From JACQKD01 sp964614265 (GTDB lineage: Bacteria > Patescibacteriota > Minisyncoccia > Phycocordibacterales > UBA918): 30,206 bases of DNA. Made by a program: the position numbers and the translations under genes. This document shows, in pieces, positions 7,875 through 16,118 of this stretch. The first letter of the stretch is position 1. Each line of letters starts with the position of its first letter. The DNA is taken from NCBI GenBank assembly GCA_964614265.1, contig CAZTKT010000006.1:1-30206 (forward strand). Direction: 5' to 3'. Below the pieces are notes generated by a model. That model was given only the letters and a program-made list of their open reading frames with translations. It was not told the origin of the DNA and searched no databases.

Positions 7875-8909
7875 ATGGCAAAAGTTCGTGTGGCAATCAA
7901 TGGATTTGGGAGGATTGGGCGTACGTTCCTTCGAATGGCTGTTGGGCGTGATGATATGGAAGTAGTCGCCGTGAATGACTTAAGCTCTCTTGAAAATCTC
8001 GCATATTTGCTTAAATATGACACGGTATATGGGCGGAGCCCATTGTCGATTGTGCTTGGTGAGGGAGGACTCGTGGTGGACGGTCTCATAGTAAAATTTT
8101 TTAGTGAGCGTGAGCCAATGGCATTGCCGTGGAAGGATCTGAATATCGATGTGGTTGTTGAGTCGACTGGCGTCTTTACGACCTATGACAAAGCATCGAT
8201 ACACCTCAAAGCTGGTGCGAAGCGTGTGGTGCTTTCTGCTCCCGCAAAAGATGAGCCAGAGGAATCGGGAGTGAAAGGGAAGACAATCCTTATGGGGGTT
8301 AATGAAAGCGAGTTTGCGGGGTGTGAAGTGACGTCTAATGCGTCGTGTACGACAAATGCGGTGAGTCCACTGGTCGCCATCCTCGACAAGGCGATTGGCA
8401 TTGAGCGCGCACTCCTTAATACTGTACATGCATATACTGCTTCACAAGCATTGGTTGATGCGCCAAACAAAAAAGATTTTCGGGATGGTCGCGCGGCGGC
8501 AGAAAATATTATCCCTGCATCGACGGGTGCGGCTATTGCGGTCACAAAAGCATACCCCTCGTTAGCTGGAAAGTTTGATGGTATGGCGATTCGGGTGCCA
8601 GTACCCGTTGGTTCTATTGTTGATATTACGTTTGTTTCATCTCGTCCAACAACCGTCGCAGAGGTGAACGCAGTATTGACGGCAGCCGCCGCATCGGAGC
8701 AATGGCAGGGATTGTTTGCAGTCACTGATGAGCCACTTGTCTCCTCTGACATCGTAGGCGCAACATTTGCGTCGATCGCTGATCTCTCATACACCATGGT
8801 GGCGGATGGTACCTTAGTGAAGGTACTCGCGTGGTATGACAATGAGACAAGTTATACGCATACGTTGGTGAGGCATGTGGTGGCACTCGGGAAGACGATC
8901 ATAGAGTAG
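7875..8909 (+). CDS. gap: Glyceraldehyde-3-phosphate dehydrogenase
   Basis: Glycolytic enzyme that converts glyceraldehyde 3-phosphate, NAD and phosphate to 1,3-bisphosphoglycerate; 344 residues. The Rossmann start is VAINGFGRIGRTF. The catalytic Cys158 is in SNASCTTNAVSPL and His185 in NTVHAYT. The Asn-Asp pair in VAVNDLSSL fits NAD preference. Small departures from the textbook enzyme are Ala after SCTTN instead of Cys, and RVPVPVGSIVD instead of RVPTPNVSVVD. The frame extends to 7824, but MAKVRVAINGFG and the adjacent -10 box give the start. It is the first gene of a run with rpiB, a pseudopilin and an Rpe-like gene, linking pentose phosphates to lower glycolysis. Confidence 0.96.
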   Translation: MAKVRVAINGFGRIGRTFLRMAVGRDDMEVVAVNDLSSLENLAYLLKYDTVYGRSPLSIVLGEGGLVVDGLIVKFFSEREPMALPWKDLNIDVVVESTGVFTTYDKASIHLKAGAKRVVLSAPAKDEPEESGVKGKTILMGVNESEFAGCEVTSNASCTTNAVSPLVAILDKAIGIERALLNTVHAYTASQALVDAPNKKDFRDGRAAAENIIPASTGAAIAVTKAYPSLAGKFDGMAIRVPVPVGSIVDITFVSSRPTTVAEVNAVLTAAAASEQWQGLFAVTDEPLVSSDIVGATFASIADLSYTMVADGTLVKVLAWYDNETSYTHTLVRHVVALGKTIIE

Positions 8910-8923
8910 TGGGGGCTGGATTC

Positions 8924-9373
8924 ATGAAAATATTTTTTGGTACTGATCATGCGGGGTTTGAGCTAAAAGAAGCGCTTGTTGCGTTTGTGCGGGATGAGCT
9001 GGGGCATGATGTAGAAGATATGGGGGCATATCTCTACGATGAGGACGACGATTATCCAGATTTTATTGAGCAAGTTGCTGAGCGTGTCAGTACAGATCCT
9101 GATACTTTCGGTATTATTCTTGGCGGCTCAGGAGAGGGAGAGGCGATGGTTGCGAATCGGTTCGTGGGTGTGCGTGCGGCGGTGTATTACGGTGGCGATA
9201 TTGATGTTGTTGTACGTTCTCGTGAACACAACGACGCAAATGTGCTTTCTCTCGGTGCGCGATTTCTCGGGTCAGTTGATGATGCGAAGGAAGCGGTACG
9301 GGTGTGGCTTGAGACGCCGTTTTCTGAAGAGGAGCGGCATATTCGCCGGATACAAAAAATAGATCGCCAATAA
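8924..9373 (+). CDS. rpiB: Ribose-5-phosphate isomerase B
   Basis: Interconverts ribose 5-phosphate and ribulose 5-phosphate; 149 residues. MKIFFGTDHAGFELKEAL is the standard RpiB/LacAB N-terminus, so I prefer this ATG over the GTG at 8909, which overlaps the gap stop. The anion-hole segment is ILGGSGEGEAMVANR, with a Glu and no Cys, as in the actinobacterial RpiB type, rather than the E. coli type with its catalytic Cys. REHNDANVLSLGARFL is the conserved C-terminal block. It lies 14 nt after gap and 2 nt before the next gene, so it is in the same operon. Confidence 0.93.
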   Translation: MKIFFGTDHAGFELKEALVAFVRDELGHDVEDMGAYLYDEDDDYPDFIEQVAERVSTDPDTFGIILGGSGEGEAMVANRFVGVRAAVYYGGDIDVVVRSREHNDANVLSLGARFLGSVDDAKEAVRVWLETPFSEEERHIRRIQKIDRQ

Positions 9374-9375
9374 TC

Positions 9376-9909
9376 ATGCGTCTTACTGATCGTGTTACTC
9401 ACTACAGCAGAATGCTTGAATATTTTGTGGTGTTTTCTGTTGTCGTTTTGATGATTACGGTTTCATTTTTGGCGCTTCAGGGAATACTTGCTGAAGCGCG
9501 TGATTCACACCGAGTTGGAGATATTGCTACGTTGCAGAGCGCACTTGAGATGTATTATAGTGATTACGGAGCATATCCGCAGATAGGTTGGGCCAATAGT
9601 AGCGCTACATCGTGGATCGCACTCGTAAAAGCATTGCATCCATATATTACTGCGGTACCGCTTGATCCTATCAATGATTCAGCGGAACGAGTGGAACGTA
9701 CTGGCGGATTCAACTATAGTTACTACAGCAGTGCACAGCGAGATGTGTCAAAAGGCAAGGATGACTACGTTCTGGTCTTTCGTTTAGAGAAGCCAAAAAA
9801 AGTAGTACTCTATAGAGATGCCTCTCAGATGTTACAGACAACACATATGAATATTGATCTTACGGAATTTACCGGGAAAGAGGGTATTTATGCAGTGACT
9901 GCACCCTAA
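9376..9909 (+). CDS. Type IV pilin-like / pseudopilin protein
   Basis: A 177-residue membrane-anchored protein. One hydrophobic helix (about 15-38) runs directly into the GspG/PilE-like stretch ARDSHRVGDIATLQSALEMY, followed by YYSDYGAYP. The GFTLIE prepilin-peptidase site is missing, so it may stay uncleaved or use a non-standard site. The C-terminal half is a soluble globular region with no family I recognise. It sits between rpiB and the Rpe-like gene with a 2-nt gap and a 1-nt overlap, an odd place for a surface protein. Confidence 0.72.
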   Translation: MRLTDRVTHYSRMLEYFVVFSVVVLMITVSFLALQGILAEARDSHRVGDIATLQSALEMYYSDYGAYPQIGWANSSATSWIALVKALHPYITAVPLDPINDSAERVERTGGFNYSYYSSAQRDVSKGKDDYVLVFRLEKPKKVVLYRDASQMLQTTHMNIDLTEFTGKEGIYAVTAP

Positions 9910-10619
9910 TGATGCGTATGCGTACAGGCACTGTTATTCCGGCGATTATACCGCAGTCACCCGCGCACATCGGTGCGATGATAGAAAAAGTGCGTAGTGT
10001 TGTCTCTGAAATACAAATAGATATTGTGGATGGCATCCTGGCGCCATTTCAGAGTTGGCCGTATCGCGTCACACCTCGTGATGGACAAGAGTACACATCA
10101 GCGATTTCGGCGCTTTTTGCTCTGGTTCCAAAGGATATGTCGTATGAACTCGATCTGATGATTCAAGAACCACGTGCCGTCCTCCCGATATGGCTTGCGA
10201 CTCGTCCAACGCGCGTGGTGCTTCATATTGAGAGTTTTTCTGATGATGAATTCGTGAGAGAGGCATGCGCGCTTGTGCGAGAGGCAGGCGCTCTTGCGGT
10301 GGTTGCAGCACATAACGCTACACCAATCGAGCGTGTATTGTCACTAATACCAGAGAGTGATGGAGTGCAGTGCATGGGTATTGCAGAGATTGGGAGACAG
10401 GGAAATCCGTTTGATATGAGGGTGCTTGAGCGAATTGAGGCAATACGCAATGCCTACCCCGCACTCTCAATTAGCATTGATGGAAGTGTGAATACAGAAA
10501 CCATCGTGTCATTGTGGGAGGCGGGAGCGAATCAGTTTGTGGTGGGTTCCGCGATCTTTGATGCTCATGACTCGGTAGAGGCATATCGCGCACTGCAGTT
10601 GCTTGTTACTGCGTCATAG
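9909..10619 (+). CDS. rpe: Ribulose-phosphate 3-epimerase-like protein
   Basis: A (beta/alpha)8-barrel protein of 236 residues expected to interconvert ribulose 5-phosphate and xylulose 5-phosphate. Family marks are QIDIVDGILAP (36-46), ELDLMIQEP (80-88), VQCMGIAEIGRQG (153-165), ISIDGSVN (188-195) and the phosphate-binding GANQFVVGSAIF (206-217). The two acid/base Asp residues (Asp38 and Asp191) are kept. The two His metal ligands of typical Rpe are Gln36 and Asp82 here. The ATG overlaps the upstream stop by one base (TAATG), so the two are translationally coupled. Context with rpiB and transketolase supports the role; the altered ligands leave some doubt. Confidence 0.8.
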   Translation: MMRMRTGTVIPAIIPQSPAHIGAMIEKVRSVVSEIQIDIVDGILAPFQSWPYRVTPRDGQEYTSAISALFALVPKDMSYELDLMIQEPRAVLPIWLATRPTRVVLHIESFSDDEFVREACALVREAGALAVVAAHNATPIERVLSLIPESDGVQCMGIAEIGRQGNPFDMRVLERIEAIRNAYPALSISIDGSVNTETIVSLWEAGANQFVVGSAIFDAHDSVEAYRALQLLVTAS

Positions 10620-10678
10620 GTGTGTCCTCCACAGTGTGCAATACACAGGTCTGTAGTACGTGCATTTCTGTTGTGCGC

Positions 10679-10684
10679 TATACT
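10679..10684 (+). promoter_or_regulatory. -10 box of the transketolase pair
   Basis: TATACT ending 8 nt before the ATG at 10693; it predicts a leaderless or nearly leaderless transcript for both transketolase subunits. Confidence 0.6.
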
Positions 10685-10692
10685 ACCTCTGT

Positions 10693-11589
10693 ATGCAGTA
10701 TCTTTCTGATGAAGATGTATTCGCGCTAGAAAAGCAAGCAAACGAGATTCGCCAAAGCGTGATCGAAATGCTGTTATCTGCAGGGAGTGGACATACTGCG
10801 GGACCACTTGATATGGCGGACGTGTGTACGCTTCTCTATTTTCACATACTTCACCACAAGCCTCAAGAGCCACTGTGGCCGGAACGCGATCGACTGATTC
10901 TTTCAAACGGACATATTTGTCCCGTGCTCTATGCCACGATGGCGCATGCGGGGTACTTTCCGAAGGAGGAGTTGCTGACGTTGCGGAAATTTGGTTCGCG
11001 TCTCCAGGGGCATCCGCATCGCGCGTCATTACCAGGACTTGAGACAAGTTCTGGGCCTTTGGGCTCAGGCATTTCACAGGCTATTGGTATGGCACTTGCC
11101 GAACGAATTGACAATCCCTACTCGAACAGATATTTCTATTGTCTAACGGGAGATGGAGAACTCAATGAGGGACAAATCTGGGAAGCATTCATGCACGGAG
11201 GAAAAGAGCAGTTGCATAACCTTATCGTGATCATCGATCGTAACGGTATTCAGATTGATGGCTACACCACTGATGTAATGCCTCTTGAGCCACTGCGAGA
11301 GAAACTAGAGGCATTTAACTGGGATGTACAAGAAGTGGATGGGCACAACATGCGAGCGCTCAATGATGCAATCGGAAAGGCGCAAGCGGTCTACAGCCAA
11401 CCATCAGTGATCATCGCACATACCATTGCCTCGAAGGGTGTGGATGTGTTTGAGCGTGATTTCCGGTGGCATGGCAATCCTCCAGGGAAAGGCCCGGAAG
11501 ATCGTGTCAAAAAAGACAAACAAGGGGAGGAGGCGCTCCGCCGTCTGCGTACGCTCGCGGGACACATTACCGCATCCGATCATTCATAA
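10693..11589 (+). CDS. tktA: Transketolase, N-terminal (TPP-binding) subunit
   Basis: A 298-residue protein matching the first third of full transketolases. It binds thiamine diphosphate and transfers two-carbon units between pentose, hexose and triose phosphates. Seen are SGHTAGPLDMAD (27-38), the SSGPLGSGISQAIGMA block, the Mg/TPP motif GDGELNEGQIWEA and the IIDRNGIQIDG segment. The ORF is open to 10660, but the -10 box makes the ATG at 10693 the likely start. The rest of the enzyme is encoded by the next gene with a 1-nt TAATG overlap. Split transketolases are known in archaea, CPR and some other bacteria, so this is not a frameshift. Confidence 0.93.
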   Translation: MQYLSDEDVFALEKQANEIRQSVIEMLLSAGSGHTAGPLDMADVCTLLYFHILHHKPQEPLWPERDRLILSNGHICPVLYATMAHAGYFPKEELLTLRKFGSRLQGHPHRASLPGLETSSGPLGSGISQAIGMALAERIDNPYSNRYFYCLTGDGELNEGQIWEAFMHGGKEQLHNLIVIIDRNGIQIDGYTTDVMPLEPLREKLEAFNWDVQEVDGHNMRALNDAIGKAQAVYSQPSVIIAHTIASKGVDVFERDFRWHGNPPGKGPEDRVKKDKQGEEALRRLRTLAGHITASDHS

Positions 11590-12581
11590 TGCATATGCTT
11601 GCTTCACACCTTAATCCACAGATTTTTGAAAAAGATGTCGCTCAAGTGCCCAACCGCGATGGGTTTGGGGAGGGCTTACGCGCGGCGGCAGAGAACGATC
11701 CTCGCGTGGTTGCGCTCTGCGCCGATCTCACTGAATCGACACGGATGAACATCTTTGCTGAGGCATTTCCTGAACGATTTATTGAAGTGGGTATTGCAGA
11801 GCAATCAATGGCATCAGTTGCTTCTGGTATGGCGTCGATGGGGAAGATTCCCTTCATGTCTTCATATGCTATGTTTTCACCAGGACGTAACTGGGAACAA
11901 ATCCGTACGACGATTGCGTACAATCAGGCGAACGTGAAGATTATTGGCTCGCACGCGGGAGTGTCGGTGGGGCCTGATGGGGCGACACATCAGGCAATTG
12001 AAGACATTGCGCTGGTGCGCGTGCTCCCGGGAATGACGGTACTCGTACCCTGTGATTCTCTTGAAGCACAAAGAGCAACGCGTGCCGCGGCAGTGTATGA
12101 GGGTCCCGTGTATATTCGGCTTGCGCGTGAGAAAACACCGATCGTCACGACTGATAGCTCACCGTTTACCATTGGGAAAGCTGAAGTCTATCTTTCTCCT
12201 GATAGTGGTTCGAAAACAGTGGGCATCATTGCGTGTGGGACGATTCTCCATAATGCACTTACTGCAGGAAAGAAACTTAATGATGATGGTATTGGGACGT
12301 CCGTAATGAATCTCGCCACCATAAAGCCACTCGATACAGAAGCAATTCTTGCATTTGCGAAAGAACATCAGGTCATTGTGACTGTGGAAGAGCATCAGAT
12401 CGCAGGTGGTATGGGTTCTGCCATTACCGAATTACTTTCCGAACAGCATCCGATGACGGTCGTGCGTCTCGGTATCCATGATCAGTTCGGTCAGTCGGGT
12501 GAACCAGATGAACTCATCAAACACTACGGTATTGATGCGGATACTATTTATGAGACCGCGAAAGGACTATTACATTCGTAA
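11589..12581 (+). CDS. tktB: Transketolase, C-terminal subunit
   Basis: A 330-residue protein with the pyrimidine-binding and C-terminal transketolase domains. FIEVGIAEQSMASVASGMA holds the catalytic Glu that activates thiamine diphosphate. SHAGVSVGPDGATHQ follows, and the C-terminal domain includes IACGTIL and TVEEHQIAGGMGSA. DXS and the pyruvate dehydrogenase beta subunit share this fold, but pairing with the N-terminal transketolase subunit settles the identity. The ATG at 11589 overlaps the previous stop by one base; a second ATG at 11595 is possible. No transaldolase is present in the window. Confidence 0.92.
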   Translation: MHMLASHLNPQIFEKDVAQVPNRDGFGEGLRAAAENDPRVVALCADLTESTRMNIFAEAFPERFIEVGIAEQSMASVASGMASMGKIPFMSSYAMFSPGRNWEQIRTTIAYNQANVKIIGSHAGVSVGPDGATHQAIEDIALVRVLPGMTVLVPCDSLEAQRATRAAAVYEGPVYIRLAREKTPIVTTDSSPFTIGKAEVYLSPDSGSKTVGIIACGTILHNALTAGKKLNDDGIGTSVMNLATIKPLDTEAILAFAKEHQVIVTVEEHQIAGGMGSAITELLSEQHPMTVVRLGIHDQFGQSGEPDELIKHYGIDADTIYETAKGLLHS

Positions 12582-12596
12582 GAAAAAGTTACTAAC

Positions 12597-12617
12597 ATAG
12601 CACGTTGGGCTATTTTT
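12597..12617. terminator. Terminator between transketolase and the PfkB-family kinase
   Basis: A short stem ATAGC / GCTAT with a 7-nt loop, followed on the plus strand by TTTT and then G-TTTT. It overlaps the stop codon of the convergent kinase gene. The stem is weak (5 bp), but position and T-run fit a terminator for the transketolase transcript. Confidence 0.55.
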
Positions 12618-13617
12618 GTTTTGCTGTGTAGTCACTTGGTGCAGTTTTGATATACGTTTCCAATGTTTCTCTCGTCAGGAGTCCCTTCTGTGCGCCAATG
12701 TATTGCACCACTGACATCGAATTGACCGGTCCCCACGTCAGTGCCTCCGCGACTGACTTGCCGAGAGCGATTGCGGAAGTGAATGTGGAGGCGAAAGAGT
12801 CTCCAGCACCCGTGCGGTCTACTGGTGGCGCAGGGTCTGGGTAGATAGGCATGTGCCAGACTGTCTCTTCATCGAGTGCGTATGCTCCATTCGGTCCGTC
12901 GGTAATCACTGGTATACGTGGCCCAATCCGACGGAGTCCTTTCAAAAGCATAGAGACATCATCATCAGTGTTTTTGAGTATTGCCCGCGCCTCCTCGAGG
13001 TTGCAGAAAAAAATATCAGTGACTGCGTAGAGGTCTTTGAGTGTTTCGACACCGAGGCGGATTTGAAATGTGCCTGGTTGGAAGACCAGTTTTGTTTCTG
13101 GATGTGCTGATGCATAAGAGGCAATGTCATGATGAAATTGTAGCGCATCTTCTCCCACCGAGGAGAAGTATAGGTACCGTGGGGGGTGCTCGAATGAGGG
13201 TAATCGATAGGGATATGCCTCATGTTTAATAAGGATCGTGCGCTCTGCGCCGAGGCGCAAGACGTAGTGGTAGTTGGTTTTTTTCCCCTCGTGCATCACC
13301 ACATAGTCGGTTGACACGCCTTCTGCACGTAACGTGTCGAGACAGTCCTTTCCATAGCGATCGTGACCGATATTGGTGATAAGTGCCGTTTTGAGACCTA
13401 GACGTTGTGCAGAGACCGCTGCGTTGGGCGCATTGCCGACTGCATTGACTACGGTCACATCTGTATACGGGAGCTTATCTCCAAAATCCATCACGAGCTG
13501 ACATTTTTTACCCGTGGCGTCGCAGACGGCATGCGCATCATTTTCAGAGAGCTGAATAAATGCATCGATGGTGATGTCGCCGATCGCGACAAAATCGTAC
13601 TGGTGTGTGGTAGACAT
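12610..13617 (-). CDS. PfkB/ribokinase-family sugar kinase
   Basis: A 335-residue cytoplasmic kinase of the PfkB family. The N-terminal block is FVAIGDITIDAF, and VNAVGNAPNAAVSAQRLGL is the substrate-lid and binding region (PfkB signature 1). The C-terminal VDRTGAGDSFAST contains the catalytic Asp and the anion hole (signature 2). Substrate cannot be assigned from sequence: ribokinase, fructokinase, nucleoside kinase and ADP-dependent roles are all possible. Facing transketolase, and in a genome dependent on pentoses, a ribose or nucleoside kinase would make sense, but this is inference. It is divergent from the 2-hydroxyacid dehydrogenase gene. Confidence 0.88.
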   Translation of the reverse strand: MSTTHQYDFVAIGDITIDAFIQLSENDAHAVCDATGKKCQLVMDFGDKLPYTDVTVVNAVGNAPNAAVSAQRLGLKTALITNIGHDRYGKDCLDTLRAEGVSTDYVVMHEGKKTNYHYVLRLGAERTILIKHEAYPYRLPSFEHPPRYLYFSSVGEDALQFHHDIASYASAHPETKLVFQPGTFQIRLGVETLKDLYAVTDIFFCNLEEARAILKNTDDDVSMLLKGLRRIGPRIPVITDGPNGAYALDEETVWHMPIYPDPAPPVDRTGAGDSFASTFTSAIALGKSVAEALTWGPVNSMSVVQYIGAQKGLLTRETLETYIKTAPSDYTAKQK

Positions 13618-13624
13618 TATTGCA

Positions 13625-13633
13625 AGTATAGCA
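13625..13633 (-). promoter_or_regulatory. Extended -10 box of the PfkB-family kinase gene
   Basis: On the minus strand TGC-TATACT ends 7 nt before the ATG at 13617. Leaderless transcription is predicted. Confidence 0.6.
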
Positions 13634-13645
13634 TCTCTGTGGCTG

Positions 13646-13654
13646 TGGTATCAT
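13646..13654 (+). promoter_or_regulatory. Extended -10 box of the 2-hydroxyacid dehydrogenase gene
   Basis: TGG-TATCAT, 60 nt before the ATG at 13715. It lies only about 13 bp from the divergent kinase -10 box, so the two promoters must interfere or be co-regulated. Confidence 0.4.
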
Positions 13655-13714
13655 ACGTGTGTGAGCGAGTTTCTGTGGACGGCTGTTGTTTGTTAGTAAT
13701 TTTTGAGAGTGCCT

Positions 13715-14683
13715 ATGAGTTCAGTATTTGTGACGAGGAAGATTCCAGAAGAAGGTCTCGCCGTATTGCGAGATGCAGGACACGACACTGTCGTCAGTGA
13801 AAAAGATGGCGTGTTGACGCACGAGGAGCTTATGCGTGCACTTACCGAAAAATCATATGATGCTGTCTTGTGTTTGCTTACTGATAAAATTGACGTGGGC
13901 GTGTTTGATGGTGCACCGAGTGCGAAGATCTTTGCGAATTACGCGGTGGGGTTTGATAATGTCGACGTTACGGAAGCAAAGAAGCGAGGCATCGCGGTGA
14001 CCAATACGCCAGATGTGCTCACTGACACTGTTGCGGAGCATACTATTGCGCTGATGCTCTCGATTACCTCGCGAATCGCCGAAGGTGATCGCTTTTTGCG
14101 TGCGGGCAAGTATGTGGGGTGGGCACCGATGCTCCTTCTTGGTACTGATCTTAAAGGGAAGACGCTCGGCCTCTTGGGTGCGGGGAGGATCGGTCAACGG
14201 GTAGCGGCCATTGCGCATCATGGACTCGGCATGCAGGTCATGTACTACGACATCAAACAAAATGCAGATATCGAAAAAGCGTGTGGGGCATCATACCGAT
14301 CGAGTGTCGATGAGGTACTTGCTGAAGCAGATGTTGTGACCGTGCACGTACCCTTGCTTGACTCCACTCGCCACCTCATCAATGCGGACCGACTCGCGCA
14401 CATGAAAAAAAGTGCGTATCTGATCAATACGGCGCGTGGACCAATCATAGATGAAAACGCATTGGTGGGTGCACTCAAAAATGGCACGATCAAAGGCGCC
14501 GCACTCGACGTTTTTGAAGCAGAACCTACACTTGCCCCAGGACTTTCGGCACTAGAGAACGTCGTTATCACCCCACACATCGCCTCCGCATCAGATGAAA
14601 CTCGTGCCGCGATGGCCGTGATTGCGGCTCAAAGCATTGTGGATTACTTTGCTGGTATTGAACTGAAGCATAGAGTAGTATAA
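13715..14683 (+). CDS. D-isomer-specific 2-hydroxyacid dehydrogenase (glycerate dehydrogenase / glyoxylate reductase-like)
   Basis: An NAD(P)-dependent oxidoreductase of 322 residues that interconverts a D-2-hydroxyacid and its 2-oxoacid. The nucleotide-binding loop is GLLGAGRIGQRVA (152-164). The catalytic triad is Arg241 (NTARGPIID), Glu270 (FEAEP) and His288 (TPHIASA). NYAVGFDNVDV and TNTPDVLTDTVAEHT are typical of the glyoxylate/hydroxypyruvate reductase branch. Phosphoglycerate dehydrogenase is less likely because the ACT domain is missing and there is no serine pathway in view. The start is the ATG at 13715; a TTG 12 nt upstream is in frame but less likely. A pilin gene begins shortly after its stop. 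Confidence 0.9.
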   Translation: MSSVFVTRKIPEEGLAVLRDAGHDTVVSEKDGVLTHEELMRALTEKSYDAVLCLLTDKIDVGVFDGAPSAKIFANYAVGFDNVDVTEAKKRGIAVTNTPDVLTDTVAEHTIALMLSITSRIAEGDRFLRAGKYVGWAPMLLLGTDLKGKTLGLLGAGRIGQRVAAIAHHGLGMQVMYYDIKQNADIEKACGASYRSSVDEVLAEADVVTVHVPLLDSTRHLINADRLAHMKKSAYLINTARGPIIDENALVGALKNGTIKGAALDVFEAEPTLAPGLSALENVVITPHIASASDETRAAMAVIAAQSIVDYFAGIELKHRVV

Positions 14684-14726
14684 AAATATGAAGTACGTAT
14701 CATCCGCTAATAATAAAAGTAATAAA

Positions 14727-15287
14727 ATGAAGTATATTACAACACAAAGGAAACGAGGTTTTACACTGATAGAACTTCTCGTCGTGATTTCCATTATTGG
14801 CCTTCTAGCAAGTGTAGTGTTGGCGAGTCTCAATACTGCCCGGGCAAAGGCGCGAGATGCAAAAAAGATCTCAGAAGTAAAACAAATCAACACTGCTCTA
14901 CAGCTCTATTGGGACACTAATAAGGCCTACCCTTTGTATGGCAGTATCGCATGCTCAGCGAGTAGTATCCCACTTGAAGTTAATACTTGGAACCTGCTCA
15001 TGAATGCGTTAGTAGGTGGGGGATTCTTAGCGAGTGCACCAGTGTCACCGGAGCCGGGAGCGAGTGGTACTGGAGGTGGCGCATATTGTTACTATAACTA
15101 TGTCGTCGGCACTTCTGGTATTCCTGCTCTTGCTGCTCAGCAAAGGGCAGCAGGCGCCATGATAATGGTCAACCTTGAGGCAGCTCCAGTTTCTACAACT
15201 GGTTATGGAGGGTGTAGGCCCTTTATTGGTGCTACATGGTGTTCTAGTGATAGTAGTCAGTACTACTGCCTATGTAATGTCCAGTAG
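14727..15287 (+). CDS. Type IV pilin / pseudopilin
   Basis: A secreted filament subunit of about 186 residues. Directly after the short basic leader KYITTQRKRG comes the canonical prepilin-peptidase site G|FTLIELLVVISIIGLLASVV, with Glu at mature position 5 and a full hydrophobic alpha-1 helix. ARAKARDAKKISEVKQINTALQLYW follows, as in most CPR pilins. The C-terminal half is Gly/Ala/Ser-rich and contains several Cys (for example CSASS, GAYCYY, GGCRPF, TWCSS, YYCLC) that probably form disulfides outside the cell. An alternative ATG at 14688 would lengthen the leader by 13 residues. Confidence 0.9.
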   Translation: MKYITTQRKRGFTLIELLVVISIIGLLASVVLASLNTARAKARDAKKISEVKQINTALQLYWDTNKAYPLYGSIACSASSIPLEVNTWNLLMNALVGGGFLASAPVSPEPGASGTGGGAYCYYNYVVGTSGIPALAAQQRAAGAMIMVNLEAAPVSTTGYGGCRPFIGATWCSSDSSQYYCLCNVQ

Positions 15288-15416
15288 CTCTCAGTATATT
15301 GATATTGGATTGATAGCAGAAAGTAAGAAGGAGACCCTGTATTAAATGGCGTGTTACAGCTGCCTGGATTGACTTTGGGAGTGTTGCACATTGGGTTGAG
15401 TGTGTAATTACTGTAG

Positions 15417-15445
15417 CGTGAAGCATTCTCACGAGTAGTCTTTTT
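15417..15445 (+). terminator. Weak terminator-like hairpin upstream of rplY
   Basis: CGTGA, 7-nt loop, TCACG, then seven bases and five T. It could end the pilin transcript. The 15288-15416 stretch before it shows no gene. Confidence 0.35.
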
Positions 15446-15455
15446 CCGTTTCGTG

Positions 15456-15464
15456 TGCTAGGAT
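15456..15464 (+). promoter_or_regulatory. Extended -10 box of rplY
   Basis: TGC-TAGGAT ending 9 nt before the ATG at 15474; it predicts a leaderless or near-leaderless ribosomal-protein mRNA. Confidence 0.45.
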
Positions 15465-15473
15465 CTCCCCTAT

Positions 15474-16118
15474 ATGACTACGACACTACACGCAACAAAA
15501 CGGACAGAACGAGGAACAAAGGTACGCAAACTGCGCTCACTGGGCAGTATTCCTGCGGTTGTGTATGGTCCAAAGGAGGATGCAGTTTCCATCACCATTG
15601 CCGGTAATGAATTTGCCAAGGTCTTTAAAGAAGCGGGGGAGTCGACAGTGATTACGCTTTCTGGACTTGAGGAAGAAATGGACGTGTTGGTACAAGATAT
15701 TGCGTACGATCCTGTCAGTAGTACGCCACTACATGTCGATTTTTATGCGATTGAGAAGGGAAAGAAAGTGACGGTGAATGTCCCAATTGAGTTTATTGGA
15801 GAGGCACCGGCGTTGAAACTTGGTGGTGTTCTCACAAAAGTACTCTACGAACTCGAGATTGAGGCAATGCCCAAAGACCTGCCTCATGAGATCATCGTCG
15901 ATGTTTCATCGCTGACTGATTTTGATAGTCATATCACGGTTGCTGATGTGGTTGCTCCAGCGGGAGTCACTATCCTAAATGATCCCGAAGAAACGGTGGT
16001 GGTTGCCTCAAAAGTTGTTGAAGAGACAGACGCTCCAGCGGAAGCAATTGACATGAGTGCGATCGAGGTTGAGGAAAAGGGAAAGAAAGAAGAGGAAGGA
16101 GAAGAAACAGCAGTCTAA
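15474..16118 (+). CDS. rplY: 50S ribosomal protein L25/TL5 (CTC family)
   Basis: A 5S rRNA-binding protein of 214 residues. The N-terminal L25 domain (about 1-92) has the family pattern: TKRTERGTKVRKLRSLGSIP, then VVYGPKE and PLHVDFYAI. A TL5-type C-terminal beta domain (about 97-185, VNVPIEFIGEAPALKLGGVL) follows, and a Glu/Lys-rich tail ends the protein. This is the long CTC form rather than the 94-residue E. coli form. A 52-bp perfect palindrome begins on the last base of its stop codon. Confidence 0.95.
   Translation: MTTTLHATKRTERGTKVRKLRSLGSIPAVVYGPKEDAVSITIAGNEFAKVFKEAGESTVITLSGLEEEMDVLVQDIAYDPVSSTPLHVDFYAIEKGKKVTVNVPIEFIGEAPALKLGGVLTKVLYELEIEAMPKDLPHEIIVDVSSLTDFDSHITVADVVAPAGVTILNDPEETVVVASKVVEETDAPAEAIDMSAIEVEEKGKKEEEGEETAV

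Noticed and set aside
10693..12581. Transketolase split by a frameshift.
   Set aside because: The junction is a clean TAATG overlap at the natural domain boundary, and split transketolases are known; treated as two real subunits.
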